From contig CBDHYI010000005.1 in NCBI GenBank assembly GCA_965275915.1, positions 1-64,000 on the forward strand: a stretch of 64,000 nucleotides of DNA, in the 5' to 3' direction. The notes under the pieces are model-generated. The model did no database searches and was not told where the DNA came from. It saw only the letters and a list, made by a program, of their open reading frames with translations. This DNA comes from JBDWFY01 sp965275915. Its GTDB lineage: Bacteria; Pseudomonadota; Alphaproteobacteria; Rhizobiales; Stappiaceae. The translations under genes were made by a program, and so were the position numbers. Shown here piece after piece: positions 13,639 to 21,428 of this stretch; position 1 is the stretch's first letter, and each line of letters starts with the position of its first letter.

Positions 13639-13992
13639 CTACCCTCGATGAGAAAGAACGTTGAGCAGCTTTCCGGCGGGATCGTACAGGAAAAACCGGC
13701 GAACACCCCACAGCTCGTCCGTGAGTTCATATTCGATTTTATGACCAAGTTCCCGTGCACGACTGTAAACCGCGTCCACGTCATCGACTTCAATCGAAGC
13801 GTCCGGAACCGGTGTGCCTGACCCGCCTTCAGTGGCGATACTCACCTGGACCGGAGCGGTCTCGCCGGATGTGAGTGTCACAATCCAGCCCTGATCCATA
13901 ATCGTTTCAAGACCAAACAATTCAACGTAGAACATCCGCACATCGTCCACGGAGTCCGCTGCGATATCCAAAACAATCCGCTTGACGGTCAT
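13639..13992 (-). CDS. VOC (glyoxalase/bleomycin resistance) superfamily protein
   Basis: 117 aa from ATG 13992, a single VOC module: VKRIVLDIAADSVDDVRMFY, VELFGLETIMDQGWIVTL, PDASIEVDDVDAVYSRAREL, GVRRFFLYDPAGKLLNVLSH. The final FxxDPxGxLxNVLxH motif carries the metal-ligand/strand pattern of the family. VOC proteins include glyoxalases, dioxygenases and antibiotic-binding proteins; the substrate cannot be told. It is divergent from the SDR gene at 14131 and stands alone. The 145 bp between its stop and the guanidine leader show nothing else. Confidence 0.75.
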   Translation of the reverse strand: MTVKRIVLDIAADSVDDVRMFYVELFGLETIMDQGWIVTLTSGETAPVQVSIATEGGSGTPVPDASIEVDDVDAVYSRARELGHKIEYELTDELWGVRRFFLYDPAGKLLNVLSHRG

Positions 13993-14130
13993 GCGCGTTT
14001 CCCGGAATGGGTACCCTGTCGATATTTTCGTGCATTTTGACACAACCCCCCGGAAATTTCATCCGCAGCCGAACCCTTTTACCCTTACCGGTTGTCTTCC
14101 TTTCATACCCCACTGAAAGGAACCCCCTTC

Positions 14131-14838
14131 ATGCTCTCTTCATTTCAGAATGCACTCATCATCGGCACCGGGCGCGGAACCGGACGGGCGCTGGCGCTGA
14201 AACTGGCTCAGGCCGGGACGAACATCACGGCAGTCTCCAGAACCACGTCCGATCTTGAGTCTCTTGCCGCGGAGAACTCCGCGATCACACCTTTTATCGG
14301 CGACGGGGCGTCAGGCATCGCTGCGGGGTTGCTGGAAAGACTAAAACCGGACCTGTTGGTGCTCGCAGGCGGCACCTCGCCTGAGATGGGATCGTTTTTC
14401 AAGCAGGACTGGGACGCTTTCAGCGCCACGTGGAACGCAGACACCAAAACCACATTTGAGTTTTTGAAGGCGGCATTGGAGACGCCGCTTTCCTCTGCCA
14501 GCACGATTGTGACCGTCGCCAGCGGCGCGGCGATTGGCGGCTCACCGCTCTCGGGCGGCTATGCCGGAGCCAAGCGTATGCAGCATTATCTGACCGATTA
14601 CGCGGCCTGGGAGTCCAATCGGCGTGGCCTCGGCCTGCGCTGCTTTACCGTTTATCCGAAGCAATTCATTGAGGGGACCGAGACCGCGGCCAGGGCATGC
14701 AAGGCTTACGCCGACGCTCAGGGTGTGTCCGCAGAGCAATTCATGGCACGATGGGATGTGCAACTGACACCGGACGCGCTCGCTGGCCGCATTCTGGAAC
14801 TCGCCGACCCTGCCGCAGCAAATGATCCGGGCGCCTGA
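14131..14838 (+). CDS. Short-chain dehydrogenase/reductase-like protein
   Basis: 235 aa from ATG 14131, with AAAGGA upstream (an in-frame start at 14092 lacks it). A Rossmann start is present (NALIIGTGRGTGRALALKLA), then LLVLAGGTSPEMGSFF in the NNAG position and a catalytic region GYAGAKRMQHYLTDYAAW (YxxxK variant Y-A-G-A-K). The glycine pattern TGxGxGxG and the AGG substitution differ from classical SDRs, so it is an atypical member. It precedes the ECF sigma gene by 36 bp on the same strand and may be co-transcribed and induced with it. Confidence 0.75.
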   Translation: MLSSFQNALIIGTGRGTGRALALKLAQAGTNITAVSRTTSDLESLAAENSAITPFIGDGASGIAAGLLERLKPDLLVLAGGTSPEMGSFFKQDWDAFSATWNADTKTTFEFLKAALETPLSSASTIVTVASGAAIGGSPLSGGYAGAKRMQHYLTDYAAWESNRRGLGLRCFTVYPKQFIEGTETAARACKAYADAQGVSAEQFMARWDVQLTPDALAGRILELADPAAANDPGA

Positions 14839-14874
14839 AGCGTGACCGGCAAAGCTATGGAACCGATGAACTAA

Positions 14875-15756
14875 ATGAGCCATCCGCGCCAAAACGAGGA
14901 TCTGTCCCGTTTCACGGCGCTTCTGCCCGCAGTGCGCGGCGAACTGCACCGCTATCTCGCCCGCATGACCGGGTCCGTTATTGACGGTGAAGATATTTTG
15001 CAGGACGCCCTGCTCTCCGCTGCAATCGCGCTTCAGGACGGCAGCAAAGTCGAGAACATGCGTGCCTGGCTCTTTCGCATCGCCCATAACACCGCGCTCA
15101 ATGTCTTCAAGGCGCGCAGGCGGGAGGCCGCTATGAAAGATCATCTGCTTCATCTGCCTCCTTCCGAACAGCCGGAGACAAGCCTCACCCTCCCCGAAGC
15201 GCTGACACCCTATTTGTCACTGACGCCACCCCAGCGCAGCATCGTGATCCTGCGTGATGTGCTGGGATATTCGGCAAAGGAAGTTGCCCAGTTGACGGAT
15301 CAGAGCCTGTCGGCCGTCAAATCAGCGCTTCACAGGGGTCGTGTTGCTCTGACGGACGCGCGCAAAAAAGCCGCGCGCGAAAGGACGCCCCTGCCGGAAG
15401 CGCAAGTCGATGCCCTTCGTCGTTATGCCGACCTGTTCAATGCCCATGACTTTGAAACATTGCGCGACATGCTCAGCGAGGAAGTCCGGCTCGAACTTGT
15501 CTCCGTCGATCGTCGCGAAGGCAAGGAAAGGGTCTCAGACTATTTCAGCAACTATTCAAAGCGCGACGACTGGTACATGACCCCCGGTCTTGTCGAAGGC
15601 CGTCCGGCCGTTCTCGCCAGGGACCGCAACGATCCCGACGGTCCGCCGACTTATTTCATCCTTCTGACAACGGACAGCACCGGCGTCCAAGCCATCCGAG
15701 ACTTCCGTTACGCACGTTATGCAATGATGAATGCGGATTGGGAGGCCATCTCCTAG
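14875..15756 (+). CDS. ECF sigma factor with C-terminal SnoaL-like domain
   Basis: 293 aa. Sigma region 2 lies at about 12-80 (LHRYLARMTGSVIDGEDILQ, AWLFRIAHNTALNVFKA), and region 4 at about 115-170 (LTPPQRSIVILRDVLGYSAK, EVAQLTDQSLSAVKSALHRG). A SnoaL/NTF2-like tail follows (about 180-285: RRYADLFNAHDFETLRDMLS, VSVDRREGKERVSDYF). This is the SigJ/ECF41-like layout in which the tail, rather than a separate anti-sigma factor, controls activity. No anti-sigma gene is adjacent. Its TAG stop sits inside a CTAG that also ends the convergent XRE gene. Confidence 0.85.
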   Translation: MSHPRQNEDLSRFTALLPAVRGELHRYLARMTGSVIDGEDILQDALLSAAIALQDGSKVENMRAWLFRIAHNTALNVFKARRREAAMKDHLLHLPPSEQPETSLTLPEALTPYLSLTPPQRSIVILRDVLGYSAKEVAQLTDQSLSAVKSALHRGRVALTDARKKAARERTPLPEAQVDALRRYADLFNAHDFETLRDMLSEEVRLELVSVDRREGKERVSDYFSNYSKRDDWYMTPGLVEGRPAVLARDRNDPDGPPTYFILLTTDSTGVQAIRDFRYARYAMMNADWEAIS

Positions 15757-16544
15757 GTCAAGGATCCGTCCGCCTGCGCGACTCCCATCGAAAGGAGCAC
15801 GGCCCGTGTAACCTCATCCACGGGAAACATCATCTCGATCTTGAGTTCTGAAAGCGCGATATCGTTCACGGTGCCGAACTGAGCAATGGTCGAAAGAAAC
15901 GAGAAAATCTGCCCTCCGGCCCGGTACCGCGCCGGGATGAAGGCCTGAAGCTCGCCGTGCCGGTCGGAGGGTCGTCCGCCAATCATCTCCCTGAGCCGCC
16001 GGATTGCCCGGTCCAGAACGTCGTCCCCGCCAAGATGGGCACTTTCGGTGCGCAGGCGGGCGATCATGTGCTCGGCCACTTCTTCCCAGTTTTCAAAGGT
16101 CGCCATTATGGTTTCCTGATCCGCAATGAGGTCAAGCAGACTGTCACCTTCGAAAACGCCCGATGCCTGCAGCATGAACTCGGCCGACTGATTGGCTTTC
16201 ACAAGATGCCAATGGCGGTCCAGCGCAAATGCCGGATATGGATTGTGCCTTTCAAGCACCCAGTCCACCGCATTCCGTACGGGTGCTATGTCTTCGTCGG
16301 TCAGTGCCCGACGGCGATAGGCAGGTGCAAAGCCCGCTGCATGGAACAGATCGTTGCGCTCGGCGGGCGGCACCTCAAGGCAATCGCACAAGTGATGCAC
16401 CATCTGGCGGCTTGGCGCTGACCGGCCGGTTTCAAGAAACGAGATATGCCGGGCGGAGACATTGGCCGACAGGCCCAGGTCAAGCTGGCTCATCCGCCGC
16501 TGGTGGCGCCATTCCTTCAATGTGGTTCCAAAAGCCGACTGCAT
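15753..16544 (-). CDS. XRE-family transcriptional regulator with MmyB-like ligand-binding domain
   Basis: 263 aa from ATG 16544 (MQSAFGTTLKEWRHQRRMSQ). The N-terminal helix-turn-helix spans about 9-65 (LDLGLSANVSARHISFLETG, RSAPSRQMVHHLCDCLEVP). The C-terminal MLTR domain is marked by NAVDWVLERHNPYPAFALDR and HWHLVKANQSAEFML, a PAS-like pocket for small, often lipid-like ligands. It is divergent from the membrane-protein gene at 16673, with a 128-bp shared control region, so that gene is its likely target. The stop overlaps the convergent sigma-factor stop. Confidence 0.85.
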   Translation of the reverse strand: MQSAFGTTLKEWRHQRRMSQLDLGLSANVSARHISFLETGRSAPSRQMVHHLCDCLEVPPAERNDLFHAAGFAPAYRRRALTDEDIAPVRNAVDWVLERHNPYPAFALDRHWHLVKANQSAEFMLQASGVFEGDSLLDLIADQETIMATFENWEEVAEHMIARLRTESAHLGGDDVLDRAIRRLREMIGGRPSDRHGELQAFIPARYRAGGQIFSFLSTIAQFGTVNDIALSELKIEMMFPVDEVTRAVLLSMGVAQADGSLT

Positions 16545-16672
16545 TCCATTCTCCTGAAAATAATCGGCTGACTGTACGCGATTTTCTCGCCTTTGCACTT
16601 ACCTGCAAGGTAATTGCCGGACGTTCCTCGACCTGCCAGCTTTTGTCCCATCAACACATGAAAGGAACTGGT

Positions 16673-17116
16673 ATGACGCAGAAAACCACGATCCTCTGGC
16701 TCAAAATCGCTTCGGGTGTTCTGATCGCGTTCGGCCTGTCCGGTCTTCTGGGTGCAATGGAAGCAACCTCAGCCTATTCGAATTTCATGGCAGACCTCGC
16801 ATTCTTCCCGCTCGATGGCGCACCTGAGAGCAATGCTCCCGAAACAAGACTCCTGTGGGCAATTGTGGGGGGCCTTATGACCGGCTGGGGCCTGATGCTC
16901 TGGCAAGTTGCAACCCGCCTCTATCCCGCCGAACCGGCACTCGCACGCCAGCTCATTCTGACCGGGATTGTTGCCTGGTTCGTCATCGACAGCACAGGGT
17001 CCGTTCTTGCAGGTGCGCCGATGAACGCTGTCTTCAACATCGGATTTCTGCTGTTGTTTGCTGTGCCCATCTTTCGGTCGCGGCGCCTGAAGACGAACGA
17101 GATGCAGAAGGCATAG
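16673..17116 (+). CDS. Small four-helix membrane protein, unknown function
   Basis: 147 aa from ATG 16673, preceded by AAAGGA. Four hydrophobic segments: IASGVLIAFGLSGLLGAM, LLWAIVGGLMTGWGLMLW, LILTGIVAWFVIDSTGSVL and NIGFLLLFAVPIF. It ends in a short basic tail (RSRRLKTNEMQKA). It resembles small inner-membrane proteins of the BphX/DoxX-like size class, but I do not recognise a named family. Position opposite an MLTR regulator suggests inducible expression. Confidence 0.6.
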   Translation: MTQKTTILWLKIASGVLIAFGLSGLLGAMEATSAYSNFMADLAFFPLDGAPESNAPETRLLWAIVGGLMTGWGLMLWQVATRLYPAEPALARQLILTGIVAWFVIDSTGSVLAGAPMNAVFNIGFLLLFAVPIFRSRRLKTNEMQKA

Positions 17117-17169
17117 GACTGATTTTTTCGAACATGGGAACCGTAGCGCTTCTGCCGAAGCCGCTGCGG

Positions 17170-17646
17170 TCAGTTTTCTTGGATTTGGTTTACGAAAATG
17201 TCGACATCATCGGAGAACCGGTTACGACGAACATTGTCTTGCTGAACGACCAGGGAAGCTTCGAGCGGCACGGGTAATTTGTCGGAAACGAAGCTGATCG
17301 CCTTTTCTGGGGGTGAATGACCGCCGCAAGTCAAGAACAGCGCGACTCTCTCAGGTAACGGGGGCTCTTGAGACAGAAACGTACGAAGAGGCAGAGACGG
17401 GTAACTTGTCCAGATCGGCGAACCGAGGATAACAATGTCGTACGCTTCAAAGTCAACACTCGGAACGTCGATTTCCGGCAACCGTCCGCGAACGCTGTTA
17501 TAGCCCGCCAACAGATAACGCACCGCACCGGGTCGATAGCGCGTGCATTTGATCGTCAAAGGCGACGTTTGCATCCTTGCGCCGATCGCCTGAGCCAACG
17601 CGGCCGTTGTGCCGGTGCGTGAATAACAGAGAATGAGCGCCTTCAT
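17170..17646 (-). CDS. Flavodoxin-like FMN-binding protein
   Basis: 158 aa. The N-terminal phosphate-binding loop is LILCYSRTGTTAALAQAIG; further flavodoxin landmarks are YDIVILGSPIWTSYPSLPLR (GSPxW flavin-contact motif) and VALFLTCGGHSPPEKAI. It probably binds FMN and acts in cytoplasmic electron transfer or as a small NAD(P)H oxidoreductase. It lies 83 bp from the DUF2306 gene on the same strand. Convergent with 16673-17116. Confidence 0.8.
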   Translation of the reverse strand: MKALILCYSRTGTTAALAQAIGARMQTSPLTIKCTRYRPGAVRYLLAGYNSVRGRLPEIDVPSVDFEAYDIVILGSPIWTSYPSLPLRTFLSQEPPLPERVALFLTCGGHSPPEKAISFVSDKLPVPLEASLVVQQDNVRRNRFSDDVDIFVNQIQEN

Positions 17647-17729
17647 GCCTTCGCTCCGCCTTCCCTTGACAGAATGTCCTGCTACACCGATTGCAATCTC
17701 GAGGAATTGATTTCAGTCACGGGCCGACA

Positions 17730-18221
17730 TCAAACATGCAGCAACCGCCCGGGTCGCGAGAGCCGCCAGCGCACAGCTAAACCGATGAAGCCGATGCCGA
17801 TGACCCAAAACCCGAGCGTCTCGCTTTCTCCGAAAAACACCTCGCTCATCCGGCGTCCCGGCAGAAGTGTCAGCAGTCCGGCGATCCCGATTGCCCACCA
17901 ATAGACGTCCTGCATGCCGGCCTTGTGTGCAGCTATGTTTCGATTACGCGCGTCACGGACGCCCTCGTAGAGCCCGAAAAGCACAAAGACGGAAAGAAGA
18001 TGGATCGGTCCGAACGGTCCCACCACAGCCCAACCGCGAATGAAGAAGGACGACAACGACAGGATCAGCATCGAGGTGACCCAGCTATAGCCGACGACCT
18101 TATGCACAAAATCGCGCTTTTGCCGATAGATCGCAATCGGACCCAGAACAATTGCAGGGATCGCGGACCAGATATGAATCCGGATCTCAAGCGGTGCATA
18201 AAGGATCGGGTCCAGGGTCAT
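17730..18221 (-). CDS. DUF2306-type membrane protein
   Basis: 163 aa with four to five membrane segments: IHIWSAIPAIVLGPIAIY, VVGYSWVTSMLILSLSSFFI, IHLLSVFVLFGLYEGV, VYWWAIGIAGLLTLL and LGFWVIGIGFIGLAVRW. The early Q-K-R-D-F-V-H-K-V-x-G-Y pattern with the conserved HKVVGY is characteristic of DUF2306. Function unknown. It is divergent from the membrane-bound LytTR regulator at 18302, with only 80 bp between, so the regulator probably controls it. Confidence 0.8.
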   Translation of the reverse strand: MTLDPILYAPLEIRIHIWSAIPAIVLGPIAIYRQKRDFVHKVVGYSWVTSMLILSLSSFFIRGWAVVGPFGPIHLLSVFVLFGLYEGVRDARNRNIAAHKAGMQDVYWWAIGIAGLLTLLPGRRMSEVFFGESETLGFWVIGIGFIGLAVRWRLSRPGRLLHV

Positions 18222-18301
18222 GGCAGGCTCTTTCGTTTGGGCGCGGAAGTGGCTACTCTTGAATCAGGAACGATCCGATCTTTCAAAGAGGTTTGCGCCA
18301 G

Positions 18302-19129
18302 ATGCAGCTCAGTTTCGCCGATCCCGCCAAGGCGCAGTCCACGCTGCGCGGATTGCGCCTGCATCTCCTCGATCCAAGCACCGCGATGATTCTGTGCAGC
18401 GTTGCTTTGGTCCTGACACTTATCGACGCGCTGGATCTGAGAGATGATGCGAGCCTGGGTCTGCGCATCACCTATCTGACTGTCATGGTCTGGACGACAT
18501 ATGCGGTTGGCTGGCTCACCGGCGCGACCTTTGGTGTCTGGCTGAAATCGCTGGGCATCAGGTCCATGTTTGCCTGGCTCCTTCAGGGGAGCGTTGCAGG
18601 CCTTTTCATTCTGGGCGTCGTCTTTGGCCTCAACTGGTTCACGTTCGGCCAAACGGGGCTGGCTGCCTTTCTTTCCCTCGCTCCCACGGTTATCTGCAGC
18701 GTAATGGTTATCACGGTGGCACTTGAGTTCGTCGGTTCACAGCCCCGGCGGACTGCAGGCCGGGAAAAATTGCCCCCGCTCCTCGCTCGCCTGCCGTTCG
18801 GACTCCGGGGATCCCTGCTCTCGTTTTCGGCGGAAGATCACTATATCCGTGTCAGAACCTCCCGGGGCGATCACCTGCTCCTCCTGCGTTTCTCGGACGC
18901 GGTCAGAGAGACTGAGCCGACCGAAGGGCTTCAGGTTCACCGGTCTCACTGGGTTGCCCGCGAGGCGATTGTTAAAGTCACCCGCGGCAAAGACAGGGCA
19001 GTCCTGACTCTATGCGACGGAACGAGAATTCCCGTGAGCCGACGCTACTTGCCGGCTCTGCGCGACAGCGGCCTGTTACCGTCATCCGGAGCGAAGCGGA
19101 TGGCCGATGACGGTTTTCACATTCTGTGA
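18302..19129 (+). CDS. Membrane-anchored LytTR-family transcriptional regulator
   Basis: 275 aa from ATG 18302 after AAAGAGG. The first about 140 residues hold four membrane helices (AMILCSVALVLTLIDAL, LTVMVWTTYAVGWLTGATF, LLQGSVAGLFILGVVFGLNW, APTVICSVMVITVALEFV). The C-terminal 100 residues form a LytTR DNA-binding domain (LLSFSAEDHYIRVRTSRGDH, EGLQVHRSHWVAREAIVKVT, GTRIPVSRRYLPALRDSG). One-component membrane regulators of this kind usually sit beside a small membrane protein they control, here DUF2306. Its TGA overlaps the GTG of the next ABC permease gene, so it also leads that operon. Confidence 0.85.
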   Translation: MQLSFADPAKAQSTLRGLRLHLLDPSTAMILCSVALVLTLIDALDLRDDASLGLRITYLTVMVWTTYAVGWLTGATFGVWLKSLGIRSMFAWLLQGSVAGLFILGVVFGLNWFTFGQTGLAAFLSLAPTVICSVMVITVALEFVGSQPRRTAGREKLPPLLARLPFGLRGSLLSFSAEDHYIRVRTSRGDHLLLLRFSDAVRETEPTEGLQVHRSHWVAREAIVKVTRGKDRAVLTLCDGTRIPVSRRYLPALRDSGLLPSSGAKRMADDGFHIL

Positions 19130-20010
19130 GTGCACCGTCCCAAAATGCGACAGCCTACGGCTTTCTCGCCCCGGCCCTGATCGTCATGACGATTTGTGGC
19201 ATCGTCCCGGTGCTGTTCGTCGCCTATTACTCCGTCCATGACTCCTTTGCCGGCAACAACTTCCTTTGGGTCGGGCTGGACTGGTATCGCAGCATTCTGA
19301 CGACGCCGGAATTTTTCCGTTCGTTGTTGCGAAGCCTGGGCTTCTCCACTTTGGCGCTAATGATCCAGATCCCGCTCGGTCTTTACATTGCCCTTCGCAT
19401 GCCGCCTTCCGGACTGCTCGCGTCGGTCTATGTCGTCCTGATGGCAATCCCGCTTCTGACTCCTTCGATCGTGGTCGGATATATCTGGAAGGTTCTTCCC
19501 CTGCCCCACGCCGGTTTGCTGGGGGCCGGAGCCGGCCTGTTCGGCTTTGACTACGATATGAACAATCCGGTCGTTGTCTGGCTCAGCCTGGCGCTGATGG
19601 ATACCTGGCACTGGACAAGTCTGGTCGTCCTTCTGTGTTATGCGGGCCTCAGGGCCATTCCGGAAGACTACTACCGGGCGGCCCGCATTGACGGGGCAAG
19701 CAACTGGGCGATATTCCGCTTTATCCAACTTCCGAAACTGAGATTTGTCCTGCTGATCGCACTGCTGCTGCGTTTCATGGACAGTTTCATTATCTATACC
19801 GAAGCCTATGTGGTCACGCGCGGCGGACCGGGCGTATCGACAACTTTCCTCTCCCATGAACTGGTCCAGACCGCGACCATTCAGTTTGATCTGGGCGAAG
19901 GCGGCGCCATGTCGATCCTCTATTTTCTGATCGTTGGCTGCGTGGCGTGGGTGTTTTTCAATCTCATCATGCCCAAAAGACGCAATCTGCACGGAGGACC
20001 GCCCGCATGA
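19126..20010 (+). CDS. Sugar-type ABC transporter permease (MalF-like)
   Basis: 294 aa, six or seven membrane helices (FLAPALIVMTICGIVPVLFV, LGFSTLALMIQIPLGLYIAL, VVLMAIPLLTPSIVVGYIW and others). The EAA loop is GLRAIPEDYYRAARIDGASN, placing it in the CUT1 carbohydrate/polyol class. The GTG start overlaps the LytTR stop by four bases. The second permease follows with an ATGA overlap. No binding protein or ATPase is encoded with them, so the complex must draw on subunits encoded elsewhere or be a relic. Confidence 0.8.
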   Translation: MSAPSQNATAYGFLAPALIVMTICGIVPVLFVAYYSVHDSFAGNNFLWVGLDWYRSILTTPEFFRSLLRSLGFSTLALMIQIPLGLYIALRMPPSGLLASVYVVLMAIPLLTPSIVVGYIWKVLPLPHAGLLGAGAGLFGFDYDMNNPVVVWLSLALMDTWHWTSLVVLLCYAGLRAIPEDYYRAARIDGASNWAIFRFIQLPKLRFVLLIALLLRFMDSFIIYTEAYVVTRGGPGVSTTFLSHELVQTATIQFDLGEGGAMSILYFLIVGCVAWVFFNLIMPKRRNLHGGPPA

Positions 20011-20810
20011 ACCGCCGGTTTTCCCTTGCACCGGCCCTCTATGTCGCCCTGCTCATGGTCCCGGTCTACTGGTTGATCATAACCAGCCTCAAGACGAATG
20101 CGGAAATCGGCGGCAGTCTCACGCTGATCCCGACCACGCCGACGGTTGCGAATTTTCGCCTGATACTGACCGACGCCAGCTGGTACATGGGCTATGTGAA
20201 CGCGCTGATCTACGTTCTGATCAACGTTCTTATTTCCGTGTCGGTCGCCATTCCCGCCGCCTATGCCTTTTCGCGCTATCGTTTTTTCGCAGATCGCTAT
20301 CTTTTCTTCGGTTTTCTGATGTTTCGGATGATGGCGCCCGCCATCCTGCTGGTGCCCTTTGTGCAGATTTTCTCAGAACTGAATCTGATCGACACCTATA
20401 TCGCCGTGGCGATTGCGCACTGTTTCTTTAATGTGCCCATTGCCATCTGGATTCTTGAGGGATTCATTTCCGCAGTCCCCCGCGAAATGGACCAGATCGC
20501 GAAAGTCGACGGCTATCGCTTTCCGGGATTTTTTGTCCGTATCCTTCTGCCGCAGATCGCACCCGGTATCGTCGTGACCGCGTTCTTCTGCTTCATGTTT
20601 TCATGGATCGAGATGCTGCTGGCCAACGCCCTGACGGTGGTGGACGCCAAACCCATCGGCGGGATCATGACCCGTGCCGGCGGCGTTCTGGCCGCCGATA
20701 TCGCTCTGCTTGCAGCCGCCGGAGTCCTGAGCCTGATTCCTGGGATCATCCTATTGGTTTTCGTTCGAAATCACCTGGCGCGCGGATTGTCGATGGGGCG
20801 GGTTGTTTGA
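20007..20810 (+). CDS. Sugar-type ABC transporter permease (MalG-like)
   Basis: 267 aa from ATG 20007, which overlaps the first permease stop (ATGA). It has six helices (LYVALLMVPVYWLIITSLK, NALIYVLINVLISVSVAIPA, YLFFGFLMFRMMAPAILLVP and others) and an EAA loop FISAVPREMDQIAKVDGYRF. With the MalF-like partner it forms a heterodimeric CUT1 channel. Similar pairs serve glycerol, polyol or glycerol-phosphate importers in Rhizobiales. The substrate cannot be told without the missing binding protein. Confidence 0.8.
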   Translation: MNRRFSLAPALYVALLMVPVYWLIITSLKTNAEIGGSLTLIPTTPTVANFRLILTDASWYMGYVNALIYVLINVLISVSVAIPAAYAFSRYRFFADRYLFFGFLMFRMMAPAILLVPFVQIFSELNLIDTYIAVAIAHCFFNVPIAIWILEGFISAVPREMDQIAKVDGYRFPGFFVRILLPQIAPGIVVTAFFCFMFSWIEMLLANALTVVDAKPIGGIMTRAGGVLAADIALLAAAGVLSLIPGIILLVFVRNHLARGLSMGRVV

Positions 20811-20859
20811 GCGCTGATGCGACCGTTTCAAAAAAGTGTTCAGCTGCGGAAATTCCGGG

Positions 20860-21180
20860 CTAATCTTCCCTTATGGCAATGAATACGTCCTCACCTTCGA
20901 CCGATACCGGATAGGTTTTCAGTTTTACGCAGGCCGGCGCAACCGTGGGGTCACCCGTCCGATAATCGAATGCACCGAAATGAAGCGGACATTCGATCTC
21001 ATATCCATCGACAATGCCATCGCTCAGAAGCGCCTTTTCGTGGGTGCAAAATCCGTCCGTAGCGTAAAAGTCACCTTCCGGCCCACGATAGATCGCAAAG
21101 GTGCGATCGCCATGATCAAAACGCATGACGTCTTCTTCATCAATATCGCTCTTGCCGCATACGCGGACCTGCTCAGCCAT
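20860..21180 (-). CDS. MocE-type Rieske [2Fe-2S] ferredoxin
   Basis: 106 aa, a single Rieske domain. Cluster ligands are in FCTHEKALLSDG (CxH) and ECPLHFGAFDYRTG (CxxH), spaced as in biphenyl-dioxygenase-type ferredoxins. It carries electrons to an oxygenase. It is divergent from the fatty-acid-hydroxylase-family gene at 21429, the same pairing as MocE/MocD in rhizopine genes of rhizobia, so it is the likely electron donor of that enzyme. No ferredoxin reductase gene is nearby. It converges with the permease gene upstream. Confidence 0.85.
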   Translation of the reverse strand: MAEQVRVCGKSDIDEEDVMRFDHGDRTFAIYRGPEGDFYATDGFCTHEKALLSDGIVDGYEIECPLHFGAFDYRTGDPTVAPACVKLKTYPVSVEGEDVFIAIRED

Positions 21181-21428
21181 GGATGTCCCTCCTGTCCGAA
21201 GCCCGTGCGCGCATAGGACACGTACTACTGGTCCAAGGCAACGGCCGGGTTGTGACTGTGTGGATCGTCGGTTCTGTTTCCGTCCTTATATCGTAAGATA
21301 TGTCGTTCAACTGCCCCGATGCGGCTTCGTAATGATTAAATATTATTGAGACTTCCGGAAGTTTGTACGGTTGCACAGTCGCAGGAAAATGCCGCATTCT
21401 GATCCCGGATACGCTTGGAGGGATATCC

